Shown: positions 13,901-25,379, numbered from the stretch's first letter. The stretch: DNA of 64,000 nucleotides from Antedon bifida (GCA_963402885.1 OY727099.1:15147001-15211000); one strand, 5' to 3'. Program-made: numbers and translations. Notes: generated by a model from the sequence alone, not told the origin.

Positions 13901-16631
13901 TCATGCACGTAACAAATGATACAATATGAAGCATACGTTCAAGTTTCATTTTTGATCAATCTAAAAATGTCATAAAATCATTCTACAGTACACGATAATT
14001 TTATAAAATAAAAGTTTCCCACACATCTTACAGTCTGCAACAAAAATTGTGTAAGGAAAGAAGAATAACTAGTCACAGTTTGGCTATTGCACAACACATC
14101 GTACAACATGCACATGCTATATTATAGGCAGCATGATTGTTTGAACAGGATAGCCATAGGCATTTACATAAATTCTAATTCTATAACTACAACTCATAAA
14201 TGCACACATGTTTCTATGTTGCATGTGCAACATAGAAAATTTTAAATGCTCAAGATGTCCTGAATTTTATTAGAAATTAATTTGAGCATTTTTAATATTC
14301 AAAGAAGAAATACCAATTTTTCAAAATTTTGCTGATAATAAATAAATGTCTCTTGATATGAAGCATGCGTATGTCAAGTTTCTTTGAAATATATAAATTG
14401 GTTTTAAAGGTATAATAAATCTTAGAATTGCAGAAAATCATGCGTGGTTACGCAACAAGACGATATTCTCATAAAACATAACATGTTGCATAACTATATA
14501 TATATATATATGCTAAATTTTCTGGCTGTTTTACTTTAGCGTTTTGATTTAGCTTTTCGCTTTTTTTTTTTCTCCATTAAGATCCAGCCACTGATACTCA
14601 CAGCATTGTCATTTTTTCAGTAATTTGCCTTTGGATTCATATATATAGTTATGCAACATGTTATGTTTTTGTGGTAAACAGTATGTCGGGGAACCAAAAA
14701 TCATGCTTCGTATGAGAATGACACAACACAGATCAGCTATCAAATCATTAAAACCTGTAGCCAAACATTTTAATTCAGCTGGTCACTCGATTGCAAATTT
14801 ATTGTTATTGCAATAGACCACAATGTCACATGGAGCGACAAAACTCTTTTCTGTCTACAGAGAGCCTAAGGGAAAATAAGATCCTGAATCATAGGCTACT
14901 AAATCTACCGTAGCTAATAAATGTGGTGAACTAGGACAAAATTGTAGGAAAAGGTTTTTCAGTTTTAAATGAATGTATATGTTGACCTGACATACAACAA
15001 ATAAACCCCCTGTCATTCACCGCCTTCATGAAGGTAAATATGAAAATTAGCTATAAAACTCATATTTTAAGGGTATCTCTTAAACTAAAAATCCATTCAT
15101 TACAATTTTTGTGGGAAACCCTGTTTTCATACCCAATGAAAACATTGAAAGCTTTTTCAGTGATCAAATACCATTTATAATAGTACCTGCTAACATTTAA
15201 GACTTCCAAATCAGTAGTTATGTAAGGATGAATGACACTGTGCGAGCGAGTCAAGGCACTTGAAAAAATTTTTTCCAGATCTGACAGAGATTTTTTATTT
15301 GGTACCGCTTCAGTTCAAGAAATGTTACACTAACTAGGCTATAGACTGCATTTTCAGGCGCAGATTTAGAGGGGGCCCCCTTTTGTAATATATATATTAT
15401 GCACCCATTTACATACGATCAAGGATTTGAAAAGGGGGTACAAATCAACATTAAAAATAGTTAAAATCTTCAACGTTACGATCGGTAAAACTGACTGAAC
15501 AATCAAATACAGTAGTTTATAAATTACGTCATCATGTTAATTCGGATATTTAATTAATATAGGACTAGTAAAGTAGTAAACTAGTATGAAAATATTACTT
15601 TTAAAAGAAAGCGATAGAAACAGGGGAAAAAATCAGTAGGGGGTAGAAATGTTGAAAAAATTGGTAGCCTACTGCGTGAATCGGTAGGGTTGGCAGGTAT
15701 GAATAGGTGAATATGCAATTAATTCACACTTGAGTGATTTTTGTCCAAAATTAATAACTTGGGTTTACAGATCACTAATGGCCTTGTGTATGTGATTTTA
15801 TTTGTAAATTGAGGGTGCCTAATAATCAGCTTTGGCTGTAAAATGTTGTTGAAATAAAAAAATAAAATAAAGTCAATCGGAGCTTCAAAATAATATAGTA
15901 AATAGCAGCCATTTTGAATTTATGCTAATTAACCCACTTCCTGAGTAAACTTAGGAAAATGGTTCGCATAGTTTAATGTCATTTAAGCAGTTATAACATA
16001 ATATATGACGTCACAATTATATCTACTCATAATGCACTTAGGTGGTCTAAATCCAACCATTAAGAAAATACTGTATGGGCCCTCAAAATAAAAAATGGCG
16101 GCCATTTTGAATTTATGCTAATTAATCCACTTCCCGATGTCCAATAAAAAGGGTAGACGATGATCTAGAAGCTAGAAGCAAAAGTTTATTTTGACTTAAA
16201 TTGCATTTATTGCATCACTGGAAAAGCTTTAAGTGAGTCCATTGGGTATGAAAACCTTTTGCCTTCAATTTCATCACGCTCATATGCTAGATTCAGTAGC
16301 CTATCACAAGAGTTATCCGCCAAGTGCAGATAACAAACCAAAATTTGGTTTCATGCAAAAACAGTCGGGTGAATTGCCTAGTGCTAATCAGGATTAAAAG
16401 ATATTAAATTATTTTATTCCTAATGAACATGAACATGTCTAAAAGGCAAAGTACATTGTGAAAACTATATATATTTTTCAGTTAAATACGACTACAATAT
16501 TTCACCCACAGCTTGTTGTAAAAGAACACAAGGAGGTGAAACGTGAGTCATCTGACGATGAAGATGATAAGGAAGAAAATGACAGTGATGGTTCAGATTA
16601 TACAACCCAAGATGAGAGTGATGACGATTAA
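4848..16631 (+). CDS. SEC63: SEC63 homologue, last five coding exons (5' part outside window)
   Basis: Exons 4848-4924, 6746-6887, 10203-10307, 13558-13659 and 16512-16631 have AG/GT borders and join in one frame to 181 residues and a TAA stop. Order: acidic linker (1-26), a stretch with EDEDW and RKEKVLESQS (27-73), WWWVYIADRK (78-87), ISDSYLDLNQ (127-136), and a Ser/Asp/Glu tail ending DESDDD. These match animal Sec63 in order: the EWQ..QRKE segment, the EWWW.YIADRK strand, the SDSY.DL strand and the acidic C-terminus. Family knowledge: Sec63 is an ER membrane J-protein that works with Sec61/Sec62 and recruits BiP; the cytosolic Sec63 domain contacts Sec61 and the acidic tail binds Sec62 in vertebrates. 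Transmembrane segments and J domain are encoded upstream. No frameshift or stop is seen, so the gene looks functional. Confidence 0.93.
4925..6745 (+). other. SEC63 intron
   Basis: AT-rich intron. At 5940-6110 there are short inverted segments, for example ttaacgtgat and atcacgttaa near 6012-6040, and gttcacat / atgtgaac near 6052 and 6098. No exon seen. Confidence 0.6.
6746..6887 (+). CDS. SEC63: SEC63 exon b
   Basis: Flanked by ttttcag and gtaatt. It finishes the split Gly codon, then encodes 47 residues including EDEDWNNYQ, KRKEKVLESQ and VHCPYFPD, matching the vertebrate segment from EWQELQQ to the SLYFPE strand. It ends on a codon border. Confidence 0.9.
7336..7562 (+). repeat. Dispersed repeat, copy shared with 24921-25252
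   Basis: Both copies contain gcgcgcat..atctaatttcgac, then cttttttgtgttgatttcaa and gtaagcagctgta, and end near a cccatgcgaa segment. It lies in a SEC63 intron. Confidence 0.75.
7563..10202 (+). other. Remainder of SEC63 intron between exons b and c
   Basis: AT-rich. A tRNA-like B box (gcgagttcgagtccc, 8828-8842) lies at the end of a possible SINE head from about 8780. No exon is recognised; the open stretch at 9645-9827 resembles no part of Sec63. Confidence 0.5.
10203..10307 (+). CDS. SEC63: SEC63 exon c (WWWVYIADRK)
   Basis: Flanked by tttttag and gttagt; 35 codons in phase 0. It holds EKNEWWWVYIADRKSKTLIT, the most diagnostic Sec63 stretch in the window. A poly-T run follows the donor. 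Confidence 0.95.
11370..11530 (+). repeat. Dispersed repeat family A, terminal part
   Basis: The run from tcttctgaaaaagttatacg to agagatacacgtg, ttctgggaaagaaagaag and a palindromic attcgtcactttgacgaat matches the reverse strand of 33722-33890 closely. Weaker relatives lie near 12950, 14020, 26300-26430 and 42845-42980. Confidence 0.75.
13026..13057. repeat. Perfect 13-bp inverted repeat
   Basis: taggtgatcattt at 13026-13038 faces aaatgatcaccta at 13045-13057 across 6 bases. It is just upstream of the gttatcc quasi-palindrome at 13085. Confidence 0.8.
13085..13109. repeat. Recurrent gttatcc quasi-palindrome
   Basis: ggttatcc and ggataacc flank an accaagtgc core. Near-identical copies occur at 16312-16334 and, inverted, at 46739-46762; a degraded one lies at 26601-26618. 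Confidence 0.7.
13558..13659 (+). CDS. SEC63: SEC63 exon d
   Basis: Flanked by ttctag and gtatgt; 34 codons. FNYHICVISDSYLDLNQYIP aligns with the last beta strands of the Sec63 domain. It sits inside repeat-rich intron sequence; a repeat shared with 63.3 kb ends about 130 bases upstream. Confidence 0.93.
14473..14670. repeat. Inverted-repeat element, 29-bp arms
   Basis: aaaacataacatgttgcata plus actatatat at the left end is matched perfectly in inverse at 14642-14670, enclosing about 140 bases. A non-autonomous DNA element is likely. Target duplications were not identified. Confidence 0.6.
14664..14930 (+). mobile_element. Penelope-like element remnant, GIY-YIG endonuclease part
   Basis: The frame from about 14667 encodes FCGKQYVGEP, LRMRMTQHRSAI, and KPVAKHFNSAGHS, then a stop at 14814. 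This is the QYVGET...R...H...PVA.HFN..GH pattern of the GIY-YIG nuclease at the end of Penelope-like retroelements. Only this end is present, and later frames are broken. The 29-bp inverted repeat abuts it on the left. Confidence 0.65.
15865..16140. repeat. Local duplication in SEC63 intron
   Basis: A segment with gccattttgaatttatgcta, attaa and ccacttcc at 15908-15945 recurs at 16101-16134, each preceded by a tcaaaataa context. The SEC63 terminal exon lies 370 bases downstream. Confidence 0.7.
16512..16631 (+). CDS. SEC63: SEC63 terminal exon (acidic tail and stop)
   Basis: Acceptor cacccacag, then 39 codons and TAA. LVVKEHKEVKRESSDDEDD and the rest of the Asp/Glu/Ser tail match the acidic Sec63 C-terminus. 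The protein ends DESDDD. Confidence 0.92.
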   Translation, partial: LVVKEHKEVKRESSDDEDDKEENDSDGSDYTTQDESDDD

Positions 16632-17240
16632 AGATAAATATCTCAATACCCTTACAGTAGTACTAAAGGGGCACATATTTTCAAAATTGGAATTGAAAAC
16701 GTGCTTATTACTAAGTTTTAAGCCCGTTTGTCGCTTGTCAGTCCATGGAGCAACGGTCATACATTGGAACTTTTGATGAATTGCATATATTTAGATAATG
16801 AAAATAATTTTTTCAAACATGATTTTAAAATAATTTGTCAATTTTTTCAACAAGCTGAACTTACCTAAATACTGAACCTATTTAAATTCATAGTCCCTGC
16901 CTTGTACATGCACAGATCTAAAATCCACAAGGATACCATTAGCTTTTGACAGTCGACTAAATAATGTATTATGACTTTAATACTGTTGTTACTACTGTAC
17001 ATCTTATCCTTTTAATTAAAATGATTAGTTTATATTACACTAGCATATTATTTTCATGTTAAAAATAATAAAATTGTTTGCTTCAAAACACGAGTACGAG
17101 TGGACGTCATAACACTGCAAAAGTTTACCAAAATCAAGCGAACATTTTCTGAGAATAGAGTAAAGTGAATTTCAGTCAATTTATATTTGCAAACTGTGAA
17201 TTATTGATTTTTTAATTTTATTTTAAATAAAGCTTTTAAT
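16632..17240 (+). other. SEC63 3' UTR region, polyA signal candidate
   Basis: AT-rich non-coding sequence follows the stop. AATAAA at 17226-17231 is the clearest cleavage signal candidate; ATTAAA-like sites near 17018 could also serve. The transcript end cannot be fixed without RNA data. Confidence 0.5.
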
Positions 17241-18384
17241 AAGGTTATTGCCTGGGTCACTAGGACGCCAGCCTTCGTTTAGAAAATAGAAAATTAAAAA
17301 TCTAGGCTAGGCCAAAGCTACACATAGCCTGGCCTAAACCTGTGTACTGCCAATGCGCAGTGAAATAGCTCCACGGACGAGTGCTACTAGAGATTACATT
17401 ACGTCATACGTTCACTGGCACGTCAACGTAAATGTCCATTTAATCTAACCATTCATATATCTGAAATCTAAAGTCCCTATATTTGCCTGACTGCAGCTGC
17501 TGTCTCTACTTACTGTCCCAGCTTAACTTAATAATTGTAAAGAATGTATAAGAATGTTATCAACTTTCGTATGGACTTTAAAGTCCAGAGAATTTGACTT
17601 CAGAAATTGGTTCTTCAAACATTTCTTGTTTGGTACAAATTTGAAATTGTCTCAAAATGTTAAAAAAAAGGTTGGCAAGTTCTTGAGAAATATCAATATG
17701 ATACAGGAAAATAATAAGTACCGGACAATTTATATTTCATATTAGCCAATCCCTCAGCATTATTGATTTACAAGTTGCATTACAACTAAACCTTTTTACA
17801 CATATTTTAACAATCAAATTTGAAATAGCATTTGAATCTAAATTTTGTTTAAGAATGAAGAAATTCAATAACTTCAGTCATCATTCAGTCAATATAGAAA
17901 ATGCCAGCTAATGTAGAATATTAAAAATACCACTATATATCGCCCTTTTCATGACCGGCGTAATTTTGCGAGATTCTATGGTCAAACTTTCTTTATGGAT
18001 CACTGATTTTGACTAAAAATAAAACTGCACATATGCAAATTCGCAGAGTCACTGATGACCAATGAAAAAATGTGCATAACATAACATAACGTACACTGAA
18101 CGTGAAAGTGCAACGCACAGGGAAATCGCTGTCATTTTCATAAGTCGTTCAGATTATGTGAAATATACCTTAAATTTGGGGAGCCAGAAAGGGGTTACCT
18201 GCACCCTAGCAAACTATGTTAACAATGTTTTTTTGCTTCCTTAGGCTATATCAATAAAAATCAAATTTTTGCTGTAGGTCGAAAACAAATTAGGATGCTT
18301 GGTCAGTACAAAAGGTCAATATGGTCAAAGTTAAAACTTTGCGTAACTTGGTAACTACTGGGTGTATTGGAATATTATTCTTTG

Positions 18385-20850
18385 TGTCAAACTACTCAGA
18401 AGACCCATATTTCTATTCACTCTGATGGGCAACTTTTGCCAAAAGTGGACGGAAACCCCTTTTCTGACCACTGGCCAAGAAATTAGCCATATGAATATCT
18501 CAGCAACCACTGGTCAGAAAGTGATAATTGTGGTCTGAAATTACTCGCAAAGTATATGTTTATATTTATATATATAACAATCATAAAACTGTCTGAACTG
18601 AACTTTTATTGTATCTCTTTTAAATCAGAGGCACAGTCTCAATGAGATGTGCAACAAGTTTACAGTGAAAAATAATACATACACACTTAAATATAAATAC
18701 AAAACAAGAAATTAGACATAAGAACAAATTACAAAAAAAAAAAATTTAAGAAAACTGAAAAAGATTAAATACTAAGAAAATGATTAAATTAAGTTTGAGA
18801 AGGAATTGTATTATATATATCATTTCGTGTGTTCCAAGCCATGGTCAGAAAAATTTTACAATGTTTGTCGAAAATATTACTTGCTAATTCGTATACATCA
18901 TGGGTCAATTGATTTGGTGTAATTTTAAATTCATTATGGATTTCAAGATCATCGAAGAATAAGTGGTATTTAAGATCTAGAGAGCTAGTAGTAAACAATT
19001 CCCAGAACATGGATAGATTATTGTTGTTTAGCTCATCTTTAAGGTTTATGAGTATTGGTTGTCTAACGTACTCAAGTCGTTTGCATTCAAATACGAAATG
19101 ATATACAGTTTCCTTTTCATTACAATTACACAATAAACATATACCTGTATTTTGAGGTGACCATGCTTCTTTTCTACCTTCAAGTGGTAGTGAATTGGAG
19201 CGAATTTTAAATTTTAGGTTTGAAGCATGGTAGTTACACTTATCTAATAAGTATTTTTCTAGTTTTGGTTCATTTTTATACCTTATATAATTACTTAGTG
19301 ATGGTTTATTTTTAGCATTCTCAAGCCATTTCATCTTATCTCTTATAGTGTTTTTTTCTTTGAAACCTTTAAGCCAATTATTAGCATATTCTAAGTTAAA
19401 ATATTTTTGTATATCACAGTTGATTAAAATAGATTTTATATTATGTAGCCAATTCCAATTTAAAGTGTTTTCAAGTGCAAAGAGCGCTCTTAGCAGAACT
19501 TTTGGTAAACGACCTTCGTCCATGTTTTTCAATCTTTTGAAGTAGGATATTCCTCTATCCGATAGTATGGACTCAATCGATTGCCATCCAAGTTCACCAT
19601 AAAGGGCTTCCTTTGCAACATACCTTGGTGCTTTTAAAAGATATTTAGCCATTTGATATTGCATATTTTCAATTTTTTGGATAGATGTTTTGCTTTCACA
19701 AAACCAAATACTGCATGCATAGGTTATACTTGGTATTCCAATGCCTTTCCAAAGTATATTACCATACATAATTCTATTGAAATCATTTTGTTCATTTATG
19801 ATTGATTTTATATATGCAATAATTCTATTTCCTTTTTTAATCGTTTCATCTATATGGCATGTATCTTTTAAATGTCTTGATATGTGCATGCCTAGGTATT
19901 TATACGTGTTGGCTTCGTCTATAAATTTATTACCGATTGGCCATTTTCTATGTTTGTTAATGCGTTGGTTGGTTACAATTACATATGATTTTTCAAAATT
20001 AAATACCATTTTAAATTTTGTTGCAAAGTCGTTTGCTGCTTTCAATAATGATTCTAGATCACTTTCACTATCTCCAATTAGGATTATGTCGTCAGCCCAG
20101 AATAGGTTACCAATCTTTTTATCAAATATATTAATACCTAAATCTCTGTCCTTAATAATTTTGTTAAGTTCATTAATGTATATATTAAATAGAATAGGAG
20201 AGAGTGGACAGCCTTGTTTGACACCTTCATCAATGTTGAAGATGTCAGTTTCGTATTCACCAAAGGAGACTTTTCCTTTTAAATTTTTATACAGATTTCA
20301 ATAAACCCTTAATTTTGATATATAGCCGGCACAAACATTTTTTGCTTAGAGCACACTTTTCATTTCATTTAAAAAATGTATAGTTGGTGTCAAAATACTC
20401 GGAAGATACATATTTCTATTCACTTTAATAGACAACTTTTGCCAAAAATGATCTTGGTCAAGAAAATGGCCATATCAATATCAGCAACCAGAAAGTTATA
20501 ATTTTAGTCTCAAATTACTCGCAATATATTTATATTTCCTCTCTAATACAACAGAAATACACAAACTGTTAAAAAAACACCTTATTTTGACATTTAACCT
20601 AGCTGTTACAAACATTTTTGCGTGGAGTACACTTACATTTTTAATAATTTTTATTATAATAATTAATACCGAATATTGTCTTGCTTATTGTAATTGTAAT
20701 ATTTATTAATATCAAAATAAACTCTTATTGATATCACTCTAATGAACAAGTGCCAAAAGACATATCATGACCACTGATCAAGAAAATGGCCATACAAATA
20801 TTTAGCAACCAGGTCACAAAGTGATAGTTTTGGTCTCAAATTACTAGGAA
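18385..20850. repeat. Three copies of a ~150-bp repeat, interrupted by a LINE
   Basis: Copies at about 18385-18560, 20390-20530 and 20720-20850 share a catatttctattcact segment (first two), aagaaa..ggccatat, cagcaacca, and ctgaaattactcgc or ctcaaattact. The LINE at 18605-20297 sits between copies one and two. Confidence 0.7.
18605..20297 (-). mobile_element. Non-LTR retrotransposon, 5'-truncated, long open RT frame
   Basis: An open frame of about 500 codons runs from 20297 down to the stop at 18789 with no internal stop. It starts inside the reverse transcriptase: EGVKQGCPLSPILFNIYINE, then NLFWADDIILIG with both catalytic Asp of the ADD box, then the thumb region (TYKYLGMHIS). Near the C-terminus is a zinc-knuckle-like CLLCNCNEKETVYHFVFEC. 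AATAAA on this strand at 18610-18605 follows a ~180-base 3' UTR. The lost 5' half fits incomplete target-primed reverse transcription. It is young compared with the other LINEs here. Clade not assigned. Confidence 0.9.
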
Positions 20851-22859
20851 TGAATATGACGAAATAACAAGTTATGAAAAAATGGAGCCTTTCATGTATC
20901 GCATGATAAATTGAAACGCGTTGCCCACGATACACCATAACCATATACGGTAGGCTACTCCAGGCCCGTAAACTAGTTTTTATAGAGGTTTTCGAATTTG
21001 GAAGCCTTTGATGGACCAACCAATTACGATTAATTGTATGTGTATTCAATTCCAAATACACCGGCTCTGGTGGATGATGTGGCGACTAGGAGGGAATTCT
21101 CAGCCTCAGCCCCCGATTGAGTAAGGATATTTTGAAAATGGGCCTATAAAATTAAGTTATGTAAAAATCGTATCAAAGTTCCAGCTTGGATAAAACCTTA
21201 AAAAGATGGGCCTATTTGAATCTGAAATATACACATAGGTCGAGCCAATTTCAATGGTAGGGTCGGTTAAGTGAGGTGTCTTCTGCACCACCTCAGTCCC
21301 ACCATGGTTGGGGCTGATTTTAATTAAAACTAGTATCCTAAATATAGGTTTGTGAATAAAGATTACTATGCAACTAATTTACATATTTTTGTTTCTTTGT
21401 ACTAAAAAGATTCAATATAACTAAGTATGTTGCATCAAACAGCTTATTGTAATGGAGGAAACACTGAAACATCTGACCAAAACAAACCTAAGTTCTTTAG
21501 AATTGTTAAATTAATAATATTTAGTTTTAATTAAAATCACATATACTGAGTAGTATGAATGATGTTTAAGGTGCGAGGTCATAACAAACATGGTAATAAG
21601 CTTCTTAATTAGTATTAGTTATAATAATAATTTAAACTTTCAAAATTTGGTTTATCCGGTTCACTTTTAAGTTGGTTTAAAGAAGCTATTTAACGTATAC
21701 AATTGTTTTTTTTTATTTATTTACTTTTTAAATGTTTTATTTTACTTATGTCTTTTTACTTATTTTATATTCTTACTATGTATATCTTACTCGTCATACT
21801 TGATTATGTTTATGTATCTTTTCTGGTGGGTAAGCCTTAAAGTTCTTTGAACTTATTTGCCCACCAGCCACACATCTTTCTTATATATAAATATGTTTAT
21901 TGTTACTTAATTATCATATTCATTTTGTGTAGAAAATCAATAAAAACAAACAAACTAAAAGACAACAACGTGTTGTCACTGGGGGAGAGACATCTGATTG
22001 GCTCTCTGTGTTATCGGGTGTTCCACAGGGCTCGATCCTGAGCCCTCTTTTATTTAATTTATTTATCAACTATCTTCCTTTAAAATTTAATCATTCCTAG
22101 TCTCTTTTGTTTGCTGACGATCTGAAATTGATTACCACTCCACAGGATGCTTTTTCACTTCAGGAGGATCTGGATGGTCTCGTGGAATGGACGGAGAAGT
22201 GGGGGCTAAAACTGAATGCTAATAAATGCAAAATTAATACTTATCTATAACACTTAAAAAAAGGCCTGTGCTATTAAATTATAATTTGAATGGGCATGAT
22301 CTTGAGATGGTTTATGTACAGAAAGATTTAGGTATTTTTTATTTATAGTAAATTAAATTTTTGTTCACATATTAATCATGTGTTGGCAAAAGCTAATAGA
22401 ATGATGGGCTTGATATGGAGAGATATTAGGTTTATGAATGACGGCAGGGCACTTTTATCTTTATACAAATCTATTATACGTCCTCACCTTGAATATTGTT
22501 CCGTAATTTCAATTCAATTTCTCAATGTCAGGTCCGTGGAATCGACGCTGTTTAACGGAAATTCATGTTCCTGTCTTATAACTGTGTTAATTTTGCCTTT
22601 CCATTGATTCTGTCAGCAATCGTCGAACGATATCTGATATGGTTTTTTTTATATAATATTTTAAATTCTAAATATGACTGTTCATTAATTTCGCTATTTA
22701 GTTTAAATGTCCCTGGTCGTACACGTAATAGACATTTATTGCATATTCCTTTTAGCCGTGTCGACTGTGCAGGAAAGGAATTTTTCATAGACTACCATAT
22801 ACATTTAATAATCTAAATTACAATCATATTGATATTTTTAATGATAAGCTTGGTTATTT

Positions 22860-22892
22860 CATGGAGGAAATATACAGTATATTTCCTCCATG
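22860..22892. repeat. Perfect 15-bp hairpin
   Basis: catggaggaaatata and tatatttcctccatg flank three bases. It lies just after the decayed LINE coding region. A related hairpin with ggagaaa/tttctcc arms occurs near 25917-25943. Confidence 0.85.
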
Positions 22893-22961
22893 GTTATTTT
22901 AAGAGGAAGATTCACTTCTTGAACAGCCTGCATAACCTGTTTGATTAATATACATTTTAAA

Positions 22962-23045
22962 TTGAAATTGTTTATGGCATGCTGATCTATGTTTTTATAT
23001 TTATATATATAAAAACATAGATCAGCATGCCGTAAACAATTTCAA
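22962..23045. repeat. Long foldback, arms of about 37 bp
   Basis: ttgaaattgtttatggcatg with continuation to about 23000 pairs with about 23007-23045. The only mismatch is T against G, a G-U pair if transcribed. The loop is a short TA-rich run. It is in the 3' part of the CR1/Jockey remnant. Confidence 0.85.
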
Positions 23046-23366
23046 TATATTATATTTATATATATATTTATATCTCTATTTTGTTGTTAACCGTTTTCGA
23101 TGTTGTATTGTTTTATTTTTCAAACCTGTTAGTGGCGGTATTTATCGCTGTTGGATTTAATTGAATAAAATAAAATAAAATGATTATAAGTGATTTCAAC
23201 ATAAAGGAGGACGAGTAAATAAACAATCTTCTTTATAACATAATATATAGTCATACTACGATTACTTTGATTTGTTTTTATTGTTCAACTTGGTTTAAAA
23301 ATATGTAACAGCATACTGTATAGCAATTGTCATTCATTTACCGGAGTTCTTTAAAATTGTTAAACA

Positions 23367-23669
23367 GTGATTAGTTTAGATTGTAATTATTATACTTTTG
23401 CAAATTGGGACATAGAAACATTTACTGATTTAGATATTTTGTGGGAATCTTGGAAGAAAATTGTTATAGATGCAGCAAAGAATGGCATAGGAACTAAACA
23501 AATAAATAAAAAACAAAAACACTGGTTTGATAATGAAATAAAAGTTGCAATCCTAGAGAGAAGAAAAGCTGCAAGAGAACATAGATACAGTATTAAAACT
23601 AGTTTGAATAAAGACCACAGTGAAAGGTTATGGCAAAAGTACCAAGAAAAACGAATCTATCTAATTTGA
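23367..23669 (+). mobile_element. LINE fragment, endonuclease-RT linker
   Basis: A 100-codon frame with WESWKKIVIDAAKNGIG, KHWFDNEIKVAILERRKAAR and LWQKYQEKR. The W.D.EI..AI..R..A.R pattern is common between the endonuclease and RT domains of LINE ORF2 proteins. There is no RT core next to it. A host exon is possible but less likely. Confidence 0.55.
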
Positions 23670-24020
23670 TCTTTATTAATTTGCAGTATAATTTTTATTT
23701 TTTAACTACTGTACCTTCACACGCGCGGTCCGTTCCTAAAATAAACTAGGTATCCAAGGCAGAGATTTGTACCGAAGTTTTTCCATTGTGCTCGCCTATG
23801 TCAGAATTAACCATAATTTATATATAGATATAAAAGTCAGCAGGTTCGAAATTGATCCACAGCAGCATTTCCAAGAATTATACGCTGGCGTATATCGTTG
23901 TCACTATATAAAATTGAAGCTAGTGCTTTGTGTTTACGCCACGTTTCTTCTTTAAACATTGCTTTATCATCACTTATTGTTAGGGTTAAATTCTGTCTTT
24001 GATTTATTTATATATAGGTT

Positions 24021-24266
24021 TCATTCATTAAATATAGATTTCACAGTAGGGCGTATGTCCTTAAGATTGTTTTCGTTAGTATCAAGGAGGTCAATATTAT
24101 CTGCATATTTAAATTCCATATAGGCTACCTGCCATATAGATATTGGTGGATTTGGCCTACATGTTAAAATTGAATTAGGGCACCGCCTAAAAGTAAGATT
24201 AAATACCTTCTCTGATACACTATCTCCTTGGAAACTGCCAATTGTACTTTCAAATTCAGATGACAA
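24021..24266 (-). mobile_element. RT-like fragment with YADN instead of YADD
   Basis: On the - strand the frame reads STIGSFQGDSVSEKVFNL, then MEFKYADNIDLLDTNENNLK. The QGDS box followed by YAD. is the RT palm. The second catalytic Asp is Asn, so the copy is not active. It is truncated on both sides and differs from the three other RT types in the window. Confidence 0.6.
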
Positions 24267-24920
24267 TGTATTATAAATTCTTACTCTTAATATTCTTATT
24301 AATCTTGCATCGTCACATGAGCAACCTGCCTCAATCTAATAATAGTACTTCTAGTGTCGAAAGCTGAAATCATGTTACGTCTTATTTTAAAAAAGTCCAA
24401 TTATTTCTCAACCACAATAGATGTCTAAATGCGTTGAGCCTATACAATATCTGAGCAGCTTCGACCAGATCTATAGGCAGATTGCACGACAATTGCATTA
24501 AATAACTACCCTAAACAATAAAACAGAAATGAATAGCTATTCTTATATAATTTTGACCAATATTATATTTATAATGGCCCTTTTTCATGAAATTATCTCA
24601 TTTTTACAGAAAAATTGATTCTGGCCCAATTTCTAAATAGAAAAAAAAATACAGTAGCTAGGGATGTTGTTTTCTAACCAATTTAACCAAGCTCATAAAA
24701 ATACATCGCGAGAGAAAACCAGGGAGAGCTTCATGTATTTTTCATTACTTTATGTCAACTTATTTTTATTCTATCTTTAAATAAATGTGACTTATTGCAT
24801 ACACAATTTCTGAGCAAAATTAAAAACCAAGCTCTCACACAAAAAAAAAAAAATATATCAAATAATAAACCACGAAAAACACCCAAAATAATATAGTTCG
24901 GTATTTTATACTTTCGTTAG

Positions 24921-25252
24921 TGTCTGCGCGCATAATCTAATTTCGACTTACCACCATACACCATGTGTACTTTTTTGTGTTGATTTCAAGTCCGTAAGCA
25001 GCTGTAGTTTTATTATTCCAAAACTTCAAATCTTAATTCTATAAATTACCAATTCACATTTTATGATTGAAATGTTTTAAACTATTTGAAAGTTATAACA
25101 ATCAAACAATCAATGGCCGTAAATAGTTCCGATTTTTATTCTTGACAATTTAAACAAAAAATAATTTTTGTCGGAGTAGGCCTACTTTTATTAGGGAAGA
25201 GTGCGCTTTATTATACTTACAGTACTCATCCCATGCGAATTAGTATATAACA
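24921..25252 (+). repeat. Dispersed repeat, second copy of the 7336 element
   Basis: Same block order as at 7336-7562, with small insertions near 25035. No coding potential seen. Confidence 0.75.
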
Positions 25253-25379
25253 AGGCAGAAACTGCTACAGTAGTATTAATAATTGGTGTAATCATACAAT
25301 ATTCCCGTTTTAATAAGCTAGGTAGTACGAACGATTTTCATTGTTACAGAAGCGCGGTGAAATTTGAAAATGAAATAAT

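Larger units (their letters stand above)
21960..23186 (+). mobile_element. CR1/Jockey-type LINE remnant
   Basis: From 21993 the frame encodes SDWLSVLSGVPQGSILSPLL, then after a stop SLLFADDLKLITTP and EKWGLKLNANKCKI. At 22380 comes ANRMMGLIWRDIR and RPHLEYCSVI, and near 22705 GRTRNRHLLHIPFSRVDCAG. This order is typical of the CR1/Jockey RT palm, thumb and C-terminus. Frames change and stops interrupt. An AATAAAAT-like tail at 23162-23181 fits the microsatellite tails of CR1-type elements. Two hairpins lie in the 3' non-coding part. Confidence 0.85.

Noticed and set aside
16543..16776. + strand open frame overlapping the SEC63 terminal exon
   Set aside because: Different frame from the acidic tail; a shadow of the real exon.
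19741..20304. 187-codon open frame on the + strand
   Set aside because: It is the antisense of the LINE reverse transcriptase, which has clear RT motifs on the - strand.
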